Shown piece by piece: positions 55,124 to 63,218 of a DNA stretch of 64,000 bases. A model generated the notes under the pieces. The model saw nothing but the letters and a program-made list of their open reading frames with translations. It made no database searches and had not been told where the DNA came from. A program made the position numbers and the translations under genes. Source of the stretch: Pseudaeromonas paramecii. GTDB taxonomy: Bacteria; Pseudomonadota; Gammaproteobacteria; Enterobacterales; Aeromonadaceae. Position 1 is the stretch's first letter; each line of letters begins with the position of its first letter. The stretch covers positions 1 through 64,000 of the forward strand of contig NZ_BAABFC010000028.1 in assembly GCF_039540575.1 (NCBI RefSeq). The letters run 5' to 3'.

Positions 55124-56533
55124 ATGAACACCCGTCCACTAGTGGTAGATCTTGATGGCACCTTGTTGAAGACGGATCTGCTGATAGAGAGCCTGCTGCT
55201 CTTCATCCGGCACTATCCGTGGCGCATTTTTTCCTTGCTGGCCTGGTTGCTGCGCGGACGCTCCTACCTCAAGCACAGGATCGCCCAGCATGTCGACTTT
55301 GACGCCGCCGTCCTGCCCTATACCGGCGATCTGCTGCACTGGTTACGCCAAGAACATGCCAGCGGTCGTCAAATTGTGCTGGCCACCGGCTCCAATCAAA
55401 AGCATGCCGACAAGATTGCCGAACACCTGGGGCTCTTCAGTGCCGTGCATGGCAGCGGCGCCGCCGTCAACCTCACGGGACAGACCAAGTGTTCCCTGCT
55501 TCGCCAAATCTTTGGCGAGCGCAATTTCGACTATGCCGGGAACGCCAGGGTCGATCTGCCGATCTGGTCGCAGGCGGCGCAGATCATCATGGTCAACGCC
55601 CCCGCGTCGTTACGGCGCCTGGTGGCGCGCCGCCATGGCGAGCACCTGGTGCTCGGCGGATCCGATAACCGGCTGCTGGGACTGCTGCGGGCCATGCGCC
55701 CCCATCAGTGGATCAAGAACCTCCTGATCTTCACGCCCTTGTTGTTTGCCCACCAATTCACTCAGCCCGACAAGCTGCTGGCCAGCCTGCTCGCCTTTGT
55801 CGCCTTTGGCCTGTGTGCGTCCAGCGTCTATCTGCTCAATGACCTGCTGGATATCCAGGATGACAGACACCACCCCAGCAAACGCCGTCGGCCCTTTGCC
55901 GCGGGCACAGTGCCGGCACTCTGGGGTTTGCTGGCCGCCCCTGTGCTGCTGGTCTCCGCCCTGCTGCTGGGCTGGCTGGTCTCGCCGGCATTTTTGCTGG
56001 TGCTGGGCTGCTACTACCTGGTGACCCTGCTGTACAGCCTGGCGATCAAACGGGTGGTGTTGCTGGATGCCGTCACGCTGGGGCTCTTGTACACCCTGAG
56101 GATCATCGCCGGGGGCGCCGCCACCGACATCCCCCTGTCTCTCTGGCTGCTCTCCTTCGCCATGTTTATCTTCCTGAGTCTGGCCATCGCCAAACGCTGC
56201 ACCGAGCTCAGAGGCAAAACCGCCGGCAGCCTCAGAGGGCGGGGCTACCTGCACGACGATCAGCAGATCATGGTTCCCTTTGGCATCGCCAGTGGTTACC
56301 TCTCGGTCCTGGTGCTGGCCCTCTACATCAACAGCAACGAGATCCAGCTGCTCTATCGGCAGCCGCAATGGTTGTGGGCCACCTGCCCCCTGCTGCTCTA
56401 TTGGGTCAGCTATTTCTGGCTCAAGACTCACAGGGGCGACATGCACCACGACCCCATACTGTTTGCCCTACGCGATAAAACCAGCCTACTGATTGGCGGT
56501 TTCATGTTTCTTCTTCTGATTATGGCCATCTGA
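55124..56533 (+). CDS. HAD phosphatase-UbiA prenyltransferase fusion (decaprenyl-phosphate phosphoribosyltransferase-like)
   Basis: The 469-residue protein has an N-terminal HAD phosphatase (VVDLDGTLLKTD, Asp9 and Asp11; about 1-180). A UbiA membrane prenyltransferase follows (about 195-469) with Asp-rich motif NDLLDIQDDRHHPSKRRRP and second motif LLDAVTLGLLYTLRIIAGG, close to DPPR synthase (Rv3806c type). It should transfer 5-phosphoribose from PRPP to polyprenyl phosphate, and the HAD half would remove the 5-phosphate. The two steps are separate enzymes in mycobacteria. It is the first gene of the four-gene arabinose-lipid set. Confidence 0.88.
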   Translation: MNTRPLVVDLDGTLLKTDLLIESLLLFIRHYPWRIFSLLAWLLRGRSYLKHRIAQHVDFDAAVLPYTGDLLHWLRQEHASGRQIVLATGSNQKHADKIAEHLGLFSAVHGSGAAVNLTGQTKCSLLRQIFGERNFDYAGNARVDLPIWSQAAQIIMVNAPASLRRLVARRHGEHLVLGGSDNRLLGLLRAMRPHQWIKNLLIFTPLLFAHQFTQPDKLLASLLAFVAFGLCASSVYLLNDLLDIQDDRHHPSKRRRPFAAGTVPALWGLLAAPVLLVSALLLGWLVSPAFLLVLGCYYLVTLLYSLAIKRVVLLDAVTLGLLYTLRIIAGGAATDIPLSLWLLSFAMFIFLSLAIAKRCTELRGKTAGSLRGRGYLHDDQQIMVPFGIASGYLSVLVLALYINSNEIQLLYRQPQWLWATCPLLLYWVSYFWLKTHRGDMHHDPILFALRDKTSLLIGGFMFLLLIMAI

Positions 56534-56534
56534 C

Positions 56535-57833
56535 ATGCAAACTCTTGAATCCTGGGGCCGTTTGCCCAAAAACAGTTCGCCGGTGCTCAACTGGCACTGG
56601 CGCCACCAAGCCCCGGCACTGCCCGCCGGGGAAACCATACTGCCCTTCGGCAACGGCCGCAGTTACGGCGATAGCTGCCTGAACCTGGCCGGCAGCCTGC
56701 TGCATACCCGGTCACTCAACCGCCTGATCCACTTTGACGCCCAGGCCGGGATCCTGACCTGCGAAGCCGGTGTCCTGCTCAGCGAGATGCTGGCCGTCAT
56801 AGTGCCGCAAGGCTGGTTCCTGCCGGTGACCCCGGGCACCCAATTCGTCACCATGGCGGGTGCCATTGCCAATGATGTGCACGGCAAGAACCACCACAGG
56901 GACGGCACCTTCGGCAACCATGTGCTGCAATTCGAGCTGGTGCGCTCCGATGGTCAGCGCCTGCTGTGCAGCCCGCAGGAAAACCCGGCCTATTTCAACG
57001 CCACCATCGGCGGCCTGGGCCTGACGGGCACCATCACCTGGGCCACCATACGGCTCCAGCCCATCGAGTCCAACCAGATCGATAACGAGTCGATCAAGTA
57101 CGGCAATCTGCAGGAGTTCTTCCACCTGGCAGCCGAGTCTGACGGCAGCCATCCCTATACGGTGGCCTGGGTGGATTGTGCCGCCCGCGGGCGCCGCCTG
57201 GGGCGAGGCCTGTTCATGCGTGGCGATCATGCCAAGGGAGCATCGCGGCCTGCCAGCAAGCTGGCGCTAAGCTGCCCTATCGAACCCCCGTTCAGCCTGA
57301 TCAACCGCGCCTCGCTCAATGCCTTCAACTTCTGCTATTACCACAAGCAGCGCAAACGGGAGCAACACAGCCGCATTCATTACGCGCCCTTCTTTTATCC
57401 ATTGGATGCCGTGTCCGACTGGAACCGGATCTACGGCCCCAAAGGCTTCTACCAATACCAATGCGCCATCCCCGTCGCCAACGCGGAACCGGCCATGCAA
57501 GAGATACTGGAACGCATCGCCCGCTCCGGTCTGGGCTCCTTTCTGGCCGTGCTCAAGATGTTCGGCAACATGCCCTCGCCGGGACTGCTCTCCTTCCCCT
57601 GCCACGGCGCCACGCTGGCACTGGACTTCCCCAACATGGGGGAGCGGACGCTGAAGCTGATGGCGGAGTTGGACAAGGTGACGCTGGCCGCCGGCGGCCG
57701 TGTCTACCCGGCCAAGGATGCCCGCATGTCGGCGGAGCATTTCGCCCTGTTTTACCCGCAATGGCGCGAACTCGAGGCCCTGCGGGATCCTCAGCATAAT
57801 TCCACCTTCTGGCAGAGAGTCACCGCCCTATGA
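56535..57833 (+). CDS. dprE1: DprE1-like FAD-dependent decaprenylphosphoribose 2'-oxidase
   Basis: The 432-residue protein has the FAD-binding PCMH fold: LPFGNGRSYGDSCLN, TPGTQFVTMAGAIANDVHGKNHH and GLGLTGTITWATI. The late motif GRVYPAKDARMSAEHF holds the catalytic-type Lys in YxAKD. The enzyme oxidises the 2-OH of polyprenylphosphoribose to the keto form. The site of the mycobacterial BTZ-target cysteine (VCVDFP, from memory) reads LALDFP here, so benzothiazinone sensitivity is not expected. It overlaps the reductase gene by ATGA. Confidence 0.9.
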   Translation: MQTLESWGRLPKNSSPVLNWHWRHQAPALPAGETILPFGNGRSYGDSCLNLAGSLLHTRSLNRLIHFDAQAGILTCEAGVLLSEMLAVIVPQGWFLPVTPGTQFVTMAGAIANDVHGKNHHRDGTFGNHVLQFELVRSDGQRLLCSPQENPAYFNATIGGLGLTGTITWATIRLQPIESNQIDNESIKYGNLQEFFHLAAESDGSHPYTVAWVDCAARGRRLGRGLFMRGDHAKGASRPASKLALSCPIEPPFSLINRASLNAFNFCYYHKQRKREQHSRIHYAPFFYPLDAVSDWNRIYGPKGFYQYQCAIPVANAEPAMQEILERIARSGLGSFLAVLKMFGNMPSPGLLSFPCHGATLALDFPNMGERTLKLMAELDKVTLAAGGRVYPAKDARMSAEHFALFYPQWRELEALRDPQHNSTFWQRVTAL

Positions 57834-58564
57834 ATATCCTGATCCTTGGCGCCAGTTCCGCCATCGCCCAGGCCGTGATTGACGGCTATGTCCAACGAGG
57901 CGCCACCCTGCTGCTGGTGGCCAGAGATGAACACAAACTGCGGCATATCGCCGATGATGCCCGCATCCGCGGAGCTCAGCAGGTAGAAACCCTCTGCCTG
58001 GATGCCGCGACCCAGGGCGCCAGCCAACAGCTGGAGCACTGGCTGGAGACACTGGGGCTACCGCTGGATCTGGCACTGTTGGCCTACGGCAGCCTGCCGG
58101 ATCAGGCCGAATGCCAGACCGACCTGGCGCGGCTGGCCCAGGCCATCGAGGTGAACTTCACCAGCGCCGCCTTGTTGTGCAGCCTGCTGGCCAATCGGAT
58201 GGCGGCCAGAGGCAGCGGCACCCTGGCGGTGATCTCCTCGGTGGCCGGCGATCGTGGCCGGCAGTCCAACTATGCCTATGGCGCAGCCAAGGGGGGGCTC
58301 AGCCTGTTCCTGCAGGGCTTGCGCAACCGGCTGCATCGCCACGGCGTCAAGGTGCTGACCATCAAGCCCGGCTTCGTGGATACCCCCATGACGGCGCAAT
58401 TCGACAAGGGCGCCCTCTGGGCACAACCCCAGCAGGTGGCCAGAGGCATCATCAAGGCCGTCGACCGGGGTCAGGATGTGGTGTATCTGCCCGGCTTCTG
58501 GCGCGCCATCATGTGGGTGATCCGCCTGATCCCGGAAACCCTGTTCAAGCGGCTGGCCCTATGA
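57830..58564 (+). CDS. dprE2: DprE2-like short-chain dehydrogenase/reductase
   Basis: The 244-residue SDR has the nucleotide-binding start MNILILGASSAIAQAVI and catalytic YGAAK (Tyr-x-x-x-Lys in SNYAYGAAKGG). Ser lies in VISSVAGDRG. In the pathway it reduces the 2'-keto intermediate to polyprenylphosphoryl-D-arabinofuranose with NAD(P)H. It is coupled by ATGA overlaps to DprE1 upstream and GtrA downstream, the order typical of arabinose-lipid operons. Confidence 0.88.
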   Translation: MNILILGASSAIAQAVIDGYVQRGATLLLVARDEHKLRHIADDARIRGAQQVETLCLDAATQGASQQLEHWLETLGLPLDLALLAYGSLPDQAECQTDLARLAQAIEVNFTSAALLCSLLANRMAARGSGTLAVISSVAGDRGRQSNYAYGAAKGGLSLFLQGLRNRLHRHGVKVLTIKPGFVDTPMTAQFDKGALWAQPQQVARGIIKAVDRGQDVVYLPGFWRAIMWVIRLIPETLFKRLAL

Positions 58565-58959
58565 ACACGGGGATCTGGTGGCGCTACAGCCTGTTTGCCC
58601 TGATAGCCACCGGGGTTAACCTCCTCACCCAATGGGGGGTGTTTAGCCTCACCCCCAGCCGGATCAGCCTGGCCGCCTCCATCATGGCGGGTACCCTGAC
58701 CGGCTTGCTGATCAAGTACTGGCTCGACAAGCGCTATATCTTTGGCTTCGTCACCCAGAACTATCGACACGATGTGCGTCTGTTCCTGATCTATACCCTG
58801 ATGGGACTGTTCACCACAGTGATCTTCTGGGGCACAGAGCTGTTGTTTCACAGCCTGTTGAGCGGGGATGGCTGGCGCTATCTGGGCGGGGCCCTGGGAC
58901 TGGCGCTGGGCTATTACTGCAAGTACCGATTGGACAAGCGCTTCGTGTTTGTCGAGTGA
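58561..58959 (+). CDS. GtrA-family membrane protein, probable polyprenyl-sugar flippase
   Basis: The 132-residue four-helix membrane protein matches GtrA: WWRYSLFALIATGVNLLTQW and LLIKYWLDKRYIFGF, ending in YYCKYRLDKRFVFVE. GtrA-type proteins flip polyprenyl-phosphate sugars or recruit partners; a mycobacterial homologue (Rv3789) is linked to arabinose lipid. Its place after DprE2 suggests it presents the arabinose lipid to the GT-C enzyme at 45622. The inverted repeat at 58979 terminates the operon. Confidence 0.87.
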   Translation: MNTGIWWRYSLFALIATGVNLLTQWGVFSLTPSRISLAASIMAGTLTGLLIKYWLDKRYIFGFVTQNYRHDVRLFLIYTLMGLFTTVIFWGTELLFHSLLSGDGWRYLGGALGLALGYYCKYRLDKRFVFVE

Positions 58960-58978
58960 CCCGGCAGCAAGAAACAAG

Positions 58979-59000
58979 ACGGGGACCCGCGGGTCCCCGT
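58979..59000. terminator. bidirectional hairpin between convergent GtrA and cyclase genes
   Basis: A 22-nt perfect palindrome (ACGGGGACCCG and its complement) 20 nt after the gtrA-type stop and 7 nt from the end of the minus-strand cyclase gene. On the minus strand a T-rich stretch follows it. It probably terminates both. Confidence 0.65.
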
Positions 59001-59006
59001 GTTACA

Positions 59007-60455
59007 TCAGGCCGCCACCTCCGGCAGGCCGTCGACCTCCAACCGGTTACGGCCGGCGTCCTTGGCCCGGTAGAGGGCGGCGTCCGCCCGCTGCAGGGCC
59101 TGATCCACCGTCTCGCCATCCGCCACCACCACCAGGCCGGCGCTCAGGGTGATGGGGGGCTTGAAGGACTGGCTGGCCAGGCGGCTGCGCAACCCCTCCA
59201 CCCGTTGCATCGCCTCGGCCAGCGGACAGTCCGGCAGCACCAGCACAAACTCCTCACCCCCCCAGCGGCACAGCAGATCGCTCTTGCGGATCCCCAGGCT
59301 GCACAGGTGGGCGAACTGCTTGAGTACCTGATCCCCTACCAGGTGGCCGAAGTCGTCGTTCACCCGCTTGAAGTGGTCCAGATCCAGCATGGCCAGGGCC
59401 AGGGGCTGCTGCCGGCGGGCCGCCAGCTGATGCAGCAGGTGCAGCTGCTCCTCAAACACCTGGCGGTTCAGCGCCCCGGTGAGCTTGTCGGTGGAGGCCA
59501 TGCGCTCCAGCCGCTGCTGATAGCCGCGGAAGGTGACATGGGCCACCAGCAGCACACCCAGCCCGATCCCCAGGGTCAGCAGCAGGTTGGTCAGCAGGGT
59601 ATTCCACAGGCGGCCATCGAAGGGGGTCGCCTCCTGCTCCACCATCAGGTACCACTTGAAAGGCTCCACCCAGCGGCTGGCCACAAACACCGGATGACCG
59701 TCGCGCTCATAGCGGAAGCTGCCGGCGGGCTGGGTGAGGATCTGGGTGGCCAGGGCCGCCAGCCCAGGTTCGTCGAATAGACTCTTGCGGTGATCCGCCT
59801 GGGCCTGCAGGGCCACCTGCCCCTCCTTGTCCACGAAGTAGACCCGGCGGTGATAACGGGTCTGATAGGTCTCAACCAGCTGCTGCACCTTGGTTACCGC
59901 CAGCCCCACGCCGGTGACGCCGATGGGGTTGCCCGCGTAGTCGTAGACCCGGTAGTTGACGAACACCACCAGGTTCTGCCGGTTGGCGGTGTCGTGATCT
60001 ATGTTGATCTCGAAATCTTCCCCCTTGGGCAGAGCCAGGGCTCGGAAGTACCAGGCATCGCCCGGATCCTGGCGGCTCACCTCCTTGAGCACCCCGCTGG
60101 TGTGGTAGTAGCGACGGGTGCGTTCCGAGACGAAGAAGCTGGTGACCGTGTTGTAGCGGGACTGGATTTCCTTGAGGTACTTGATGATGGGGTCCTGCTG
60201 CTGCTCGCCGCGCAGCGCCCAGTCCCGCACATAGGTGTCCTGAGCCATCAGGGAGGAGATGAAGACAGGGCGGATGAGATCCTGCTGTATCTCGGAGTAG
60301 AGGTTGTCACTGGTGAGGGGCAGGGCGTCCTGGGCGATCTGCTCCCCCAGGGAGTCGCGGGCCACCCGGTAGCTCAACCAGCTGGTCACCAGGAAGCCCC
60401 CCAGAATGATGAGCAGGAGTATCAGGCTGGCGCGCCGCCGGGGATTCCATTCCAT
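59007..60455 (-). CDS. membrane Cache-type sensor diguanylate cyclase
   Basis: The 482-residue protein has an N-terminal membrane helix and a periplasmic double-Cache-like sensor (about 35-285: NTVTSFFVSERTRRYYHTSG and VGLAVTKVQQLVETYQ). A second membrane helix near 290-310 and a GGDEF domain (about 325-475) follow. The GGEEF motif is intact and preceded by an RKSD inhibitory site five residues before. It should make c-di-GMP in response to an extracellular small molecule. It is divergent from the amino acid transporter operon, and the stretch between them has no obvious operator. Confidence 0.9.
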   Translation of the reverse strand: MEWNPRRRASLILLLIILGGFLVTSWLSYRVARDSLGEQIAQDALPLTSDNLYSEIQQDLIRPVFISSLMAQDTYVRDWALRGEQQQDPIIKYLKEIQSRYNTVTSFFVSERTRRYYHTSGVLKEVSRQDPGDAWYFRALALPKGEDFEINIDHDTANRQNLVVFVNYRVYDYAGNPIGVTGVGLAVTKVQQLVETYQTRYHRRVYFVDKEGQVALQAQADHRKSLFDEPGLAALATQILTQPAGSFRYERDGHPVFVASRWVEPFKWYLMVEQEATPFDGRLWNTLLTNLLLTLGIGLGVLLVAHVTFRGYQQRLERMASTDKLTGALNRQVFEEQLHLLHQLAARRQQPLALAMLDLDHFKRVNDDFGHLVGDQVLKQFAHLCSLGIRKSDLLCRWGGEEFVLVLPDCPLAEAMQRVEGLRSRLASQSFKPPITLSAGLVVVADGETVDQALQRADAALYRAKDAGRNRLEVDGLPEVAA

Positions 60456-60935
60456 ACATGCCTCTGTAGGTGATTGATCTTTTGCCCAATCCTGGGCCGG
60501 CGCCCACTATATCACCAAGGGGGCGATGAGCAGAAATGGCGGGTGCTTCACAGGGTCTTTCACGTGCCGGACGGACTACCCAGGTCAGAGAAACATAGTT
60601 ATACGTCTGTTATCTCTAACTATTCAGATACCCCGCCGCGACGCCCGGCGCATGGCGCACCACCCTGGCGCGCCGCCTTGGTGCCTGTCGGCGATCGGCT
60701 TCGCCAGTCCGGTGCAAACCCTCCCTTGAGTCCCCCGTCCCGCCTCTCGGCACAAACTGCATGGTATCCGGGACAAAGCCGCCGCTGGCCACATGACTAT
60801 GCATCGAAACACCAAATCCTATTCACTCCGTAGCGTTTTTCACTGGTGTGCCCCGACCTGGGGCGCATGGCGTGGCACGCATCCTGCTCTTGAGGTCGCG
60901 GATTCTTCTGCGTTACTACCCATAAGGAAATAATC
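60456..60935. other. intergenic region upstream of the amino acid transporter
   Basis: About 480 nt without a gene. A GC hairpin GCCCC/GGGGC (60850-60864) and a ribosome-site-like AAGGAAA lie just before the binding-protein start. Only one ArgR-like half-site (TATTCA near 60823) was seen, so arginine control is not supported by sequence alone. Confidence 0.35.
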
Positions 60936-61712
60936 ATGCGTAAGACAATAAACATGCTCTGCCTGCTGCTGCCGGTACTGGCCACCTCCCTCCAGGCCGC
61001 CGAAACGGAAATCCGCCTGGGGGTGGAACCCGGTTATGCCCCCTTCGAGATGAAGCAGCCCGACGGCAGCCTGAGCGGTTTCGACATCGATCTGGGCACC
61101 GAGCTGTGCACCCGCATCCAGGCCAAGTGCCGCTGGGTAGAGAATGAATTCGACGGCCTGATCCCCGCCCTCAAGGCCAAGAAGATCGACGCCATCCTCT
61201 CCTCCATGTCCATCACCGAGCAGCGCCAGAAGGAGATCGACTTCACCGACAAGCTGTACGGTACCCCGGCCCGTCTGATCACCCCGGCCGGCACCACCCT
61301 GGCCCCCACCGCCGAAGGCCTGCAGGGCAAGCGGGTGGGCGTGTTCCAGGGCACCACAGCCGAAACCTATGCCAAGGAACAGTGGCAACCCAAGGGCGTG
61401 GACGTGGTGGTCTACCCGGCCCAGGAGCTGGTGTACGCGGATCTGGTCTCCGGTCGTCTGGATGCCGCCTTCCAGGATGCGGTGGCCGCCGGTGAAGGCT
61501 TCCTCAAGCAGCCCCAGGGCAAGGCCTTCGGCTTCAGCGGCCCGGAAATCGGTGACGTCAAATACTTCGGCGTGGGCGCCGGCATCGGCCTGCGCAAGGA
61601 AGATGGCGAGCTCAAGGCCAAGCTGAACCAAGCGCTGGCCGACATGTTGAAGGACGGCACCTACCAGAAGATCGCCGCCAAGTACTTCAACTTCGACATC
61701 TACGGCCACTAA
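60936..61712 (+). CDS. polar amino acid ABC transporter binding protein (ArtJ/HisJ-like)
   Basis: The 258-residue protein has a signal peptide (MRKTINMLCLLLPVLATSLQA). The class I amino acid-binding fold shows EIRLGVEPGYAPFEMKQPDGSLSGFDIDLG, CRWVENEFDGLIPALKAKKIDAILSSMSIT and GVGAGIGLRKED. It delivers arginine, lysine, histidine or a similar amino acid to the inner-membrane complex encoded downstream. It is separated from the permease genes by a strong attenuating hairpin, as is usual when binding protein is needed in excess. Exact ligand unknown. Confidence 0.92.
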   Translation: MRKTINMLCLLLPVLATSLQAAETEIRLGVEPGYAPFEMKQPDGSLSGFDIDLGTELCTRIQAKCRWVENEFDGLIPALKAKKIDAILSSMSITEQRQKEIDFTDKLYGTPARLITPAGTTLAPTAEGLQGKRVGVFQGTTAETYAKEQWQPKGVDVVVYPAQELVYADLVSGRLDAAFQDAVAAGEGFLKQPQGKAFGFSGPEIGDVKYFGVGAGIGLRKEDGELKAKLNQALADMLKDGTYQKIAAKYFNFDIYGH

Positions 61713-61738
61713 GGCCGCTAAGGGCCACCAAGGCCACC

Positions 61739-61767
61739 GCCCGGTGCCGCCGGCACCGGGCCGGTTT
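61739..61767 (+). terminator. attenuating hairpin between binding-protein and permease genes
   Basis: Stem GCCCGGTGCC/GGCACCGGGC (61739-61761) with a 3-nt loop, then CGGTTTT. In this operon type, partial termination here raises binding-protein synthesis over the membrane complex. Confidence 0.75.
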
Positions 61768-61802
61768 TACCGCAGAGAACCACCTGATTCAAAGGACCGA
61801 CC

Positions 61803-62489
61803 ATGTTGTACGGATATGAAAAGCTGGTGTTGCAAGGCGCCTGGGTCACCCTGGAGCTGGCCCTGCTTTCCTTGCTGGTGGCGGTGCTGCTGGGCCTGCT
61901 GGGGGCCAGCGCCAAGCTCTCAAGCCATCGCCTCGGTCGTCTGCTGGGCGCCGGCTACACCACCCTGATCCGTGGCGTGCCGGATCTGGTGCTGATGCTG
62001 CTGATCTTCTACGGCCTGCAGATCGCGGTCAACGCCATCACCGACACCCTGGGCTTCGCCCAGTGGGACATCAATCCCTTTACCGCCGGCATCCTGACCA
62101 TCGGCTTCATCTACGGCGCCTACTTCGCCGAGACCTTCCGCGGCGCCTTCCTGGCCATCAACGCCGGCCAGGCGGAGGCGGGCCAGGCCTACGGCTTCTC
62201 CCGCTGGCAGATCTTCACCCTGATCCTGTTTCCCCAGATGATGCGCTTCGCCCTGCCGGGCCTGGCCAATAACTGGCTGGTGCTGCTCAAGGCCACCGCC
62301 CTGGTCTCCATCATCGGTCTGGCGGATGTGGTCAAGGCCACTCAGGTGGCGGGCAAGGGCACCTTCCAATTCTTCCTCTTCACCCTGGTGGCCGCCGCCG
62401 TCTACCTGATCTTCACCACCCTCTCTAATCTGGTGATCTACTGGCTCAACCGGCGCTATGCCCTCGGCGTAAGGAGCGCCAACCCATGA
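61803..62489 (+). CDS. amino acid ABC transporter permease (HisQ/ArtQ-like)
   Basis: The 228-residue membrane protein has five helices and the ABC-permease coupling motif GQAEAGQAYGFSRWQIFTLILFPQ (the EAA loop). It starts MLYGYEKLVLQGAWVTLELALL, as in HisQ. It overlaps the second permease by ATGA. With HisM-like and HisP-like partners it forms the polar amino acid uptake channel. Confidence 0.93.
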   Translation: MLYGYEKLVLQGAWVTLELALLSLLVAVLLGLLGASAKLSSHRLGRLLGAGYTTLIRGVPDLVLMLLIFYGLQIAVNAITDTLGFAQWDINPFTAGILTIGFIYGAYFAETFRGAFLAINAGQAEAGQAYGFSRWQIFTLILFPQMMRFALPGLANNWLVLLKATALVSIIGLADVVKATQVAGKGTFQFFLFTLVAAAVYLIFTTLSNLVIYWLNRRYALGVRSANP

Positions 62490-63202
62490 TCGAGATGCTG
62501 CAAACCTACGGCAAGGCCTTCTTGTGGAGTGACGGCTTCCACTTCACCGGGGTGGCGGTCACCCTCTGGCTGCTGGTGATCTCGGTAGTGCTGGGCTTCT
62601 GTCTGGCCATCCCCCTGGCCATCGCCCGCAACAGCCGGCAAAAGCGCTACTGGCTGCCGGTGTGGACCTTCTCCTACCTGTTTCGCGGCACCCCGCTGTA
62701 CGTGCAGCTGCTGGTGTTCTACTCCGGGGTCTACTCCCTGGCGGTGGTGCGGGAGCTGGACTTTCTCAACTGGTTCTTCCGCAGCGGCTACCTCTGCACC
62801 CTGCTGGCCCTGACCCTCAACACCATGGCCTACACCCTGGAGATCTTCGCCGGCGCCATCCGGGATCTCAGCCACGGCGAGGTGGAAGCCGCCCGGGCCT
62901 ACGGCTTCTCCGGCTGGCGCCTCTACCGCCACGTCATACTGCCCTCGGCCCTGCGCCGGGCGCTGCCGGCCTACAGCAACGAGGTGATCCTGATGCTGCA
63001 CGCCACCTCATTGGCCTTCACCGCCACGGTGCCGGACATCCTCAAGGTGGCCAAGGATGCCAACGCCGCCACCTATCAGCCCTTTACCGCCTTCGGCATC
63101 GCCGCGCTGATTTACCTCCTCATCTCCTTCGCCCTGGTCGGTCTGTTCCGCCTGGCGGAGCAACGCTGGCTGGTGCACCTCAAGCCCATCCAGGCCCACT
63201 GA
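62486..63202 (+). CDS. amino acid ABC transporter permease (HisM/ArtM-like)
   Basis: The 238-residue partner permease carries MIEMLQTYGKAFLWSDGFHFTGVAVTLWLL. The EAA loop is GEVEAARAYGFSGWRLYRHVILP, and the FRGTPLYVQLLVFY segment is typical of this class. It is translationally coupled to the upstream permease and 16 nt from the ATPase gene. Confidence 0.93.
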   Translation: MIEMLQTYGKAFLWSDGFHFTGVAVTLWLLVISVVLGFCLAIPLAIARNSRQKRYWLPVWTFSYLFRGTPLYVQLLVFYSGVYSLAVVRELDFLNWFFRSGYLCTLLALTLNTMAYTLEIFAGAIRDLSHGEVEAARAYGFSGWRLYRHVILPSALRRALPAYSNEVILMLHATSLAFTATVPDILKVAKDANAATYQPFTAFGIAALIYLLISFALVGLFRLAEQRWLVHLKPIQAH

Positions 63203-63218
63203 CTTCAAGGACGCATTC

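Noticed and set aside
60815..60830. ArgR operator before the amino acid transporter
   Set aside because: Only one TATTCA half-site is seen; the partner half-site at the required spacing is absent.
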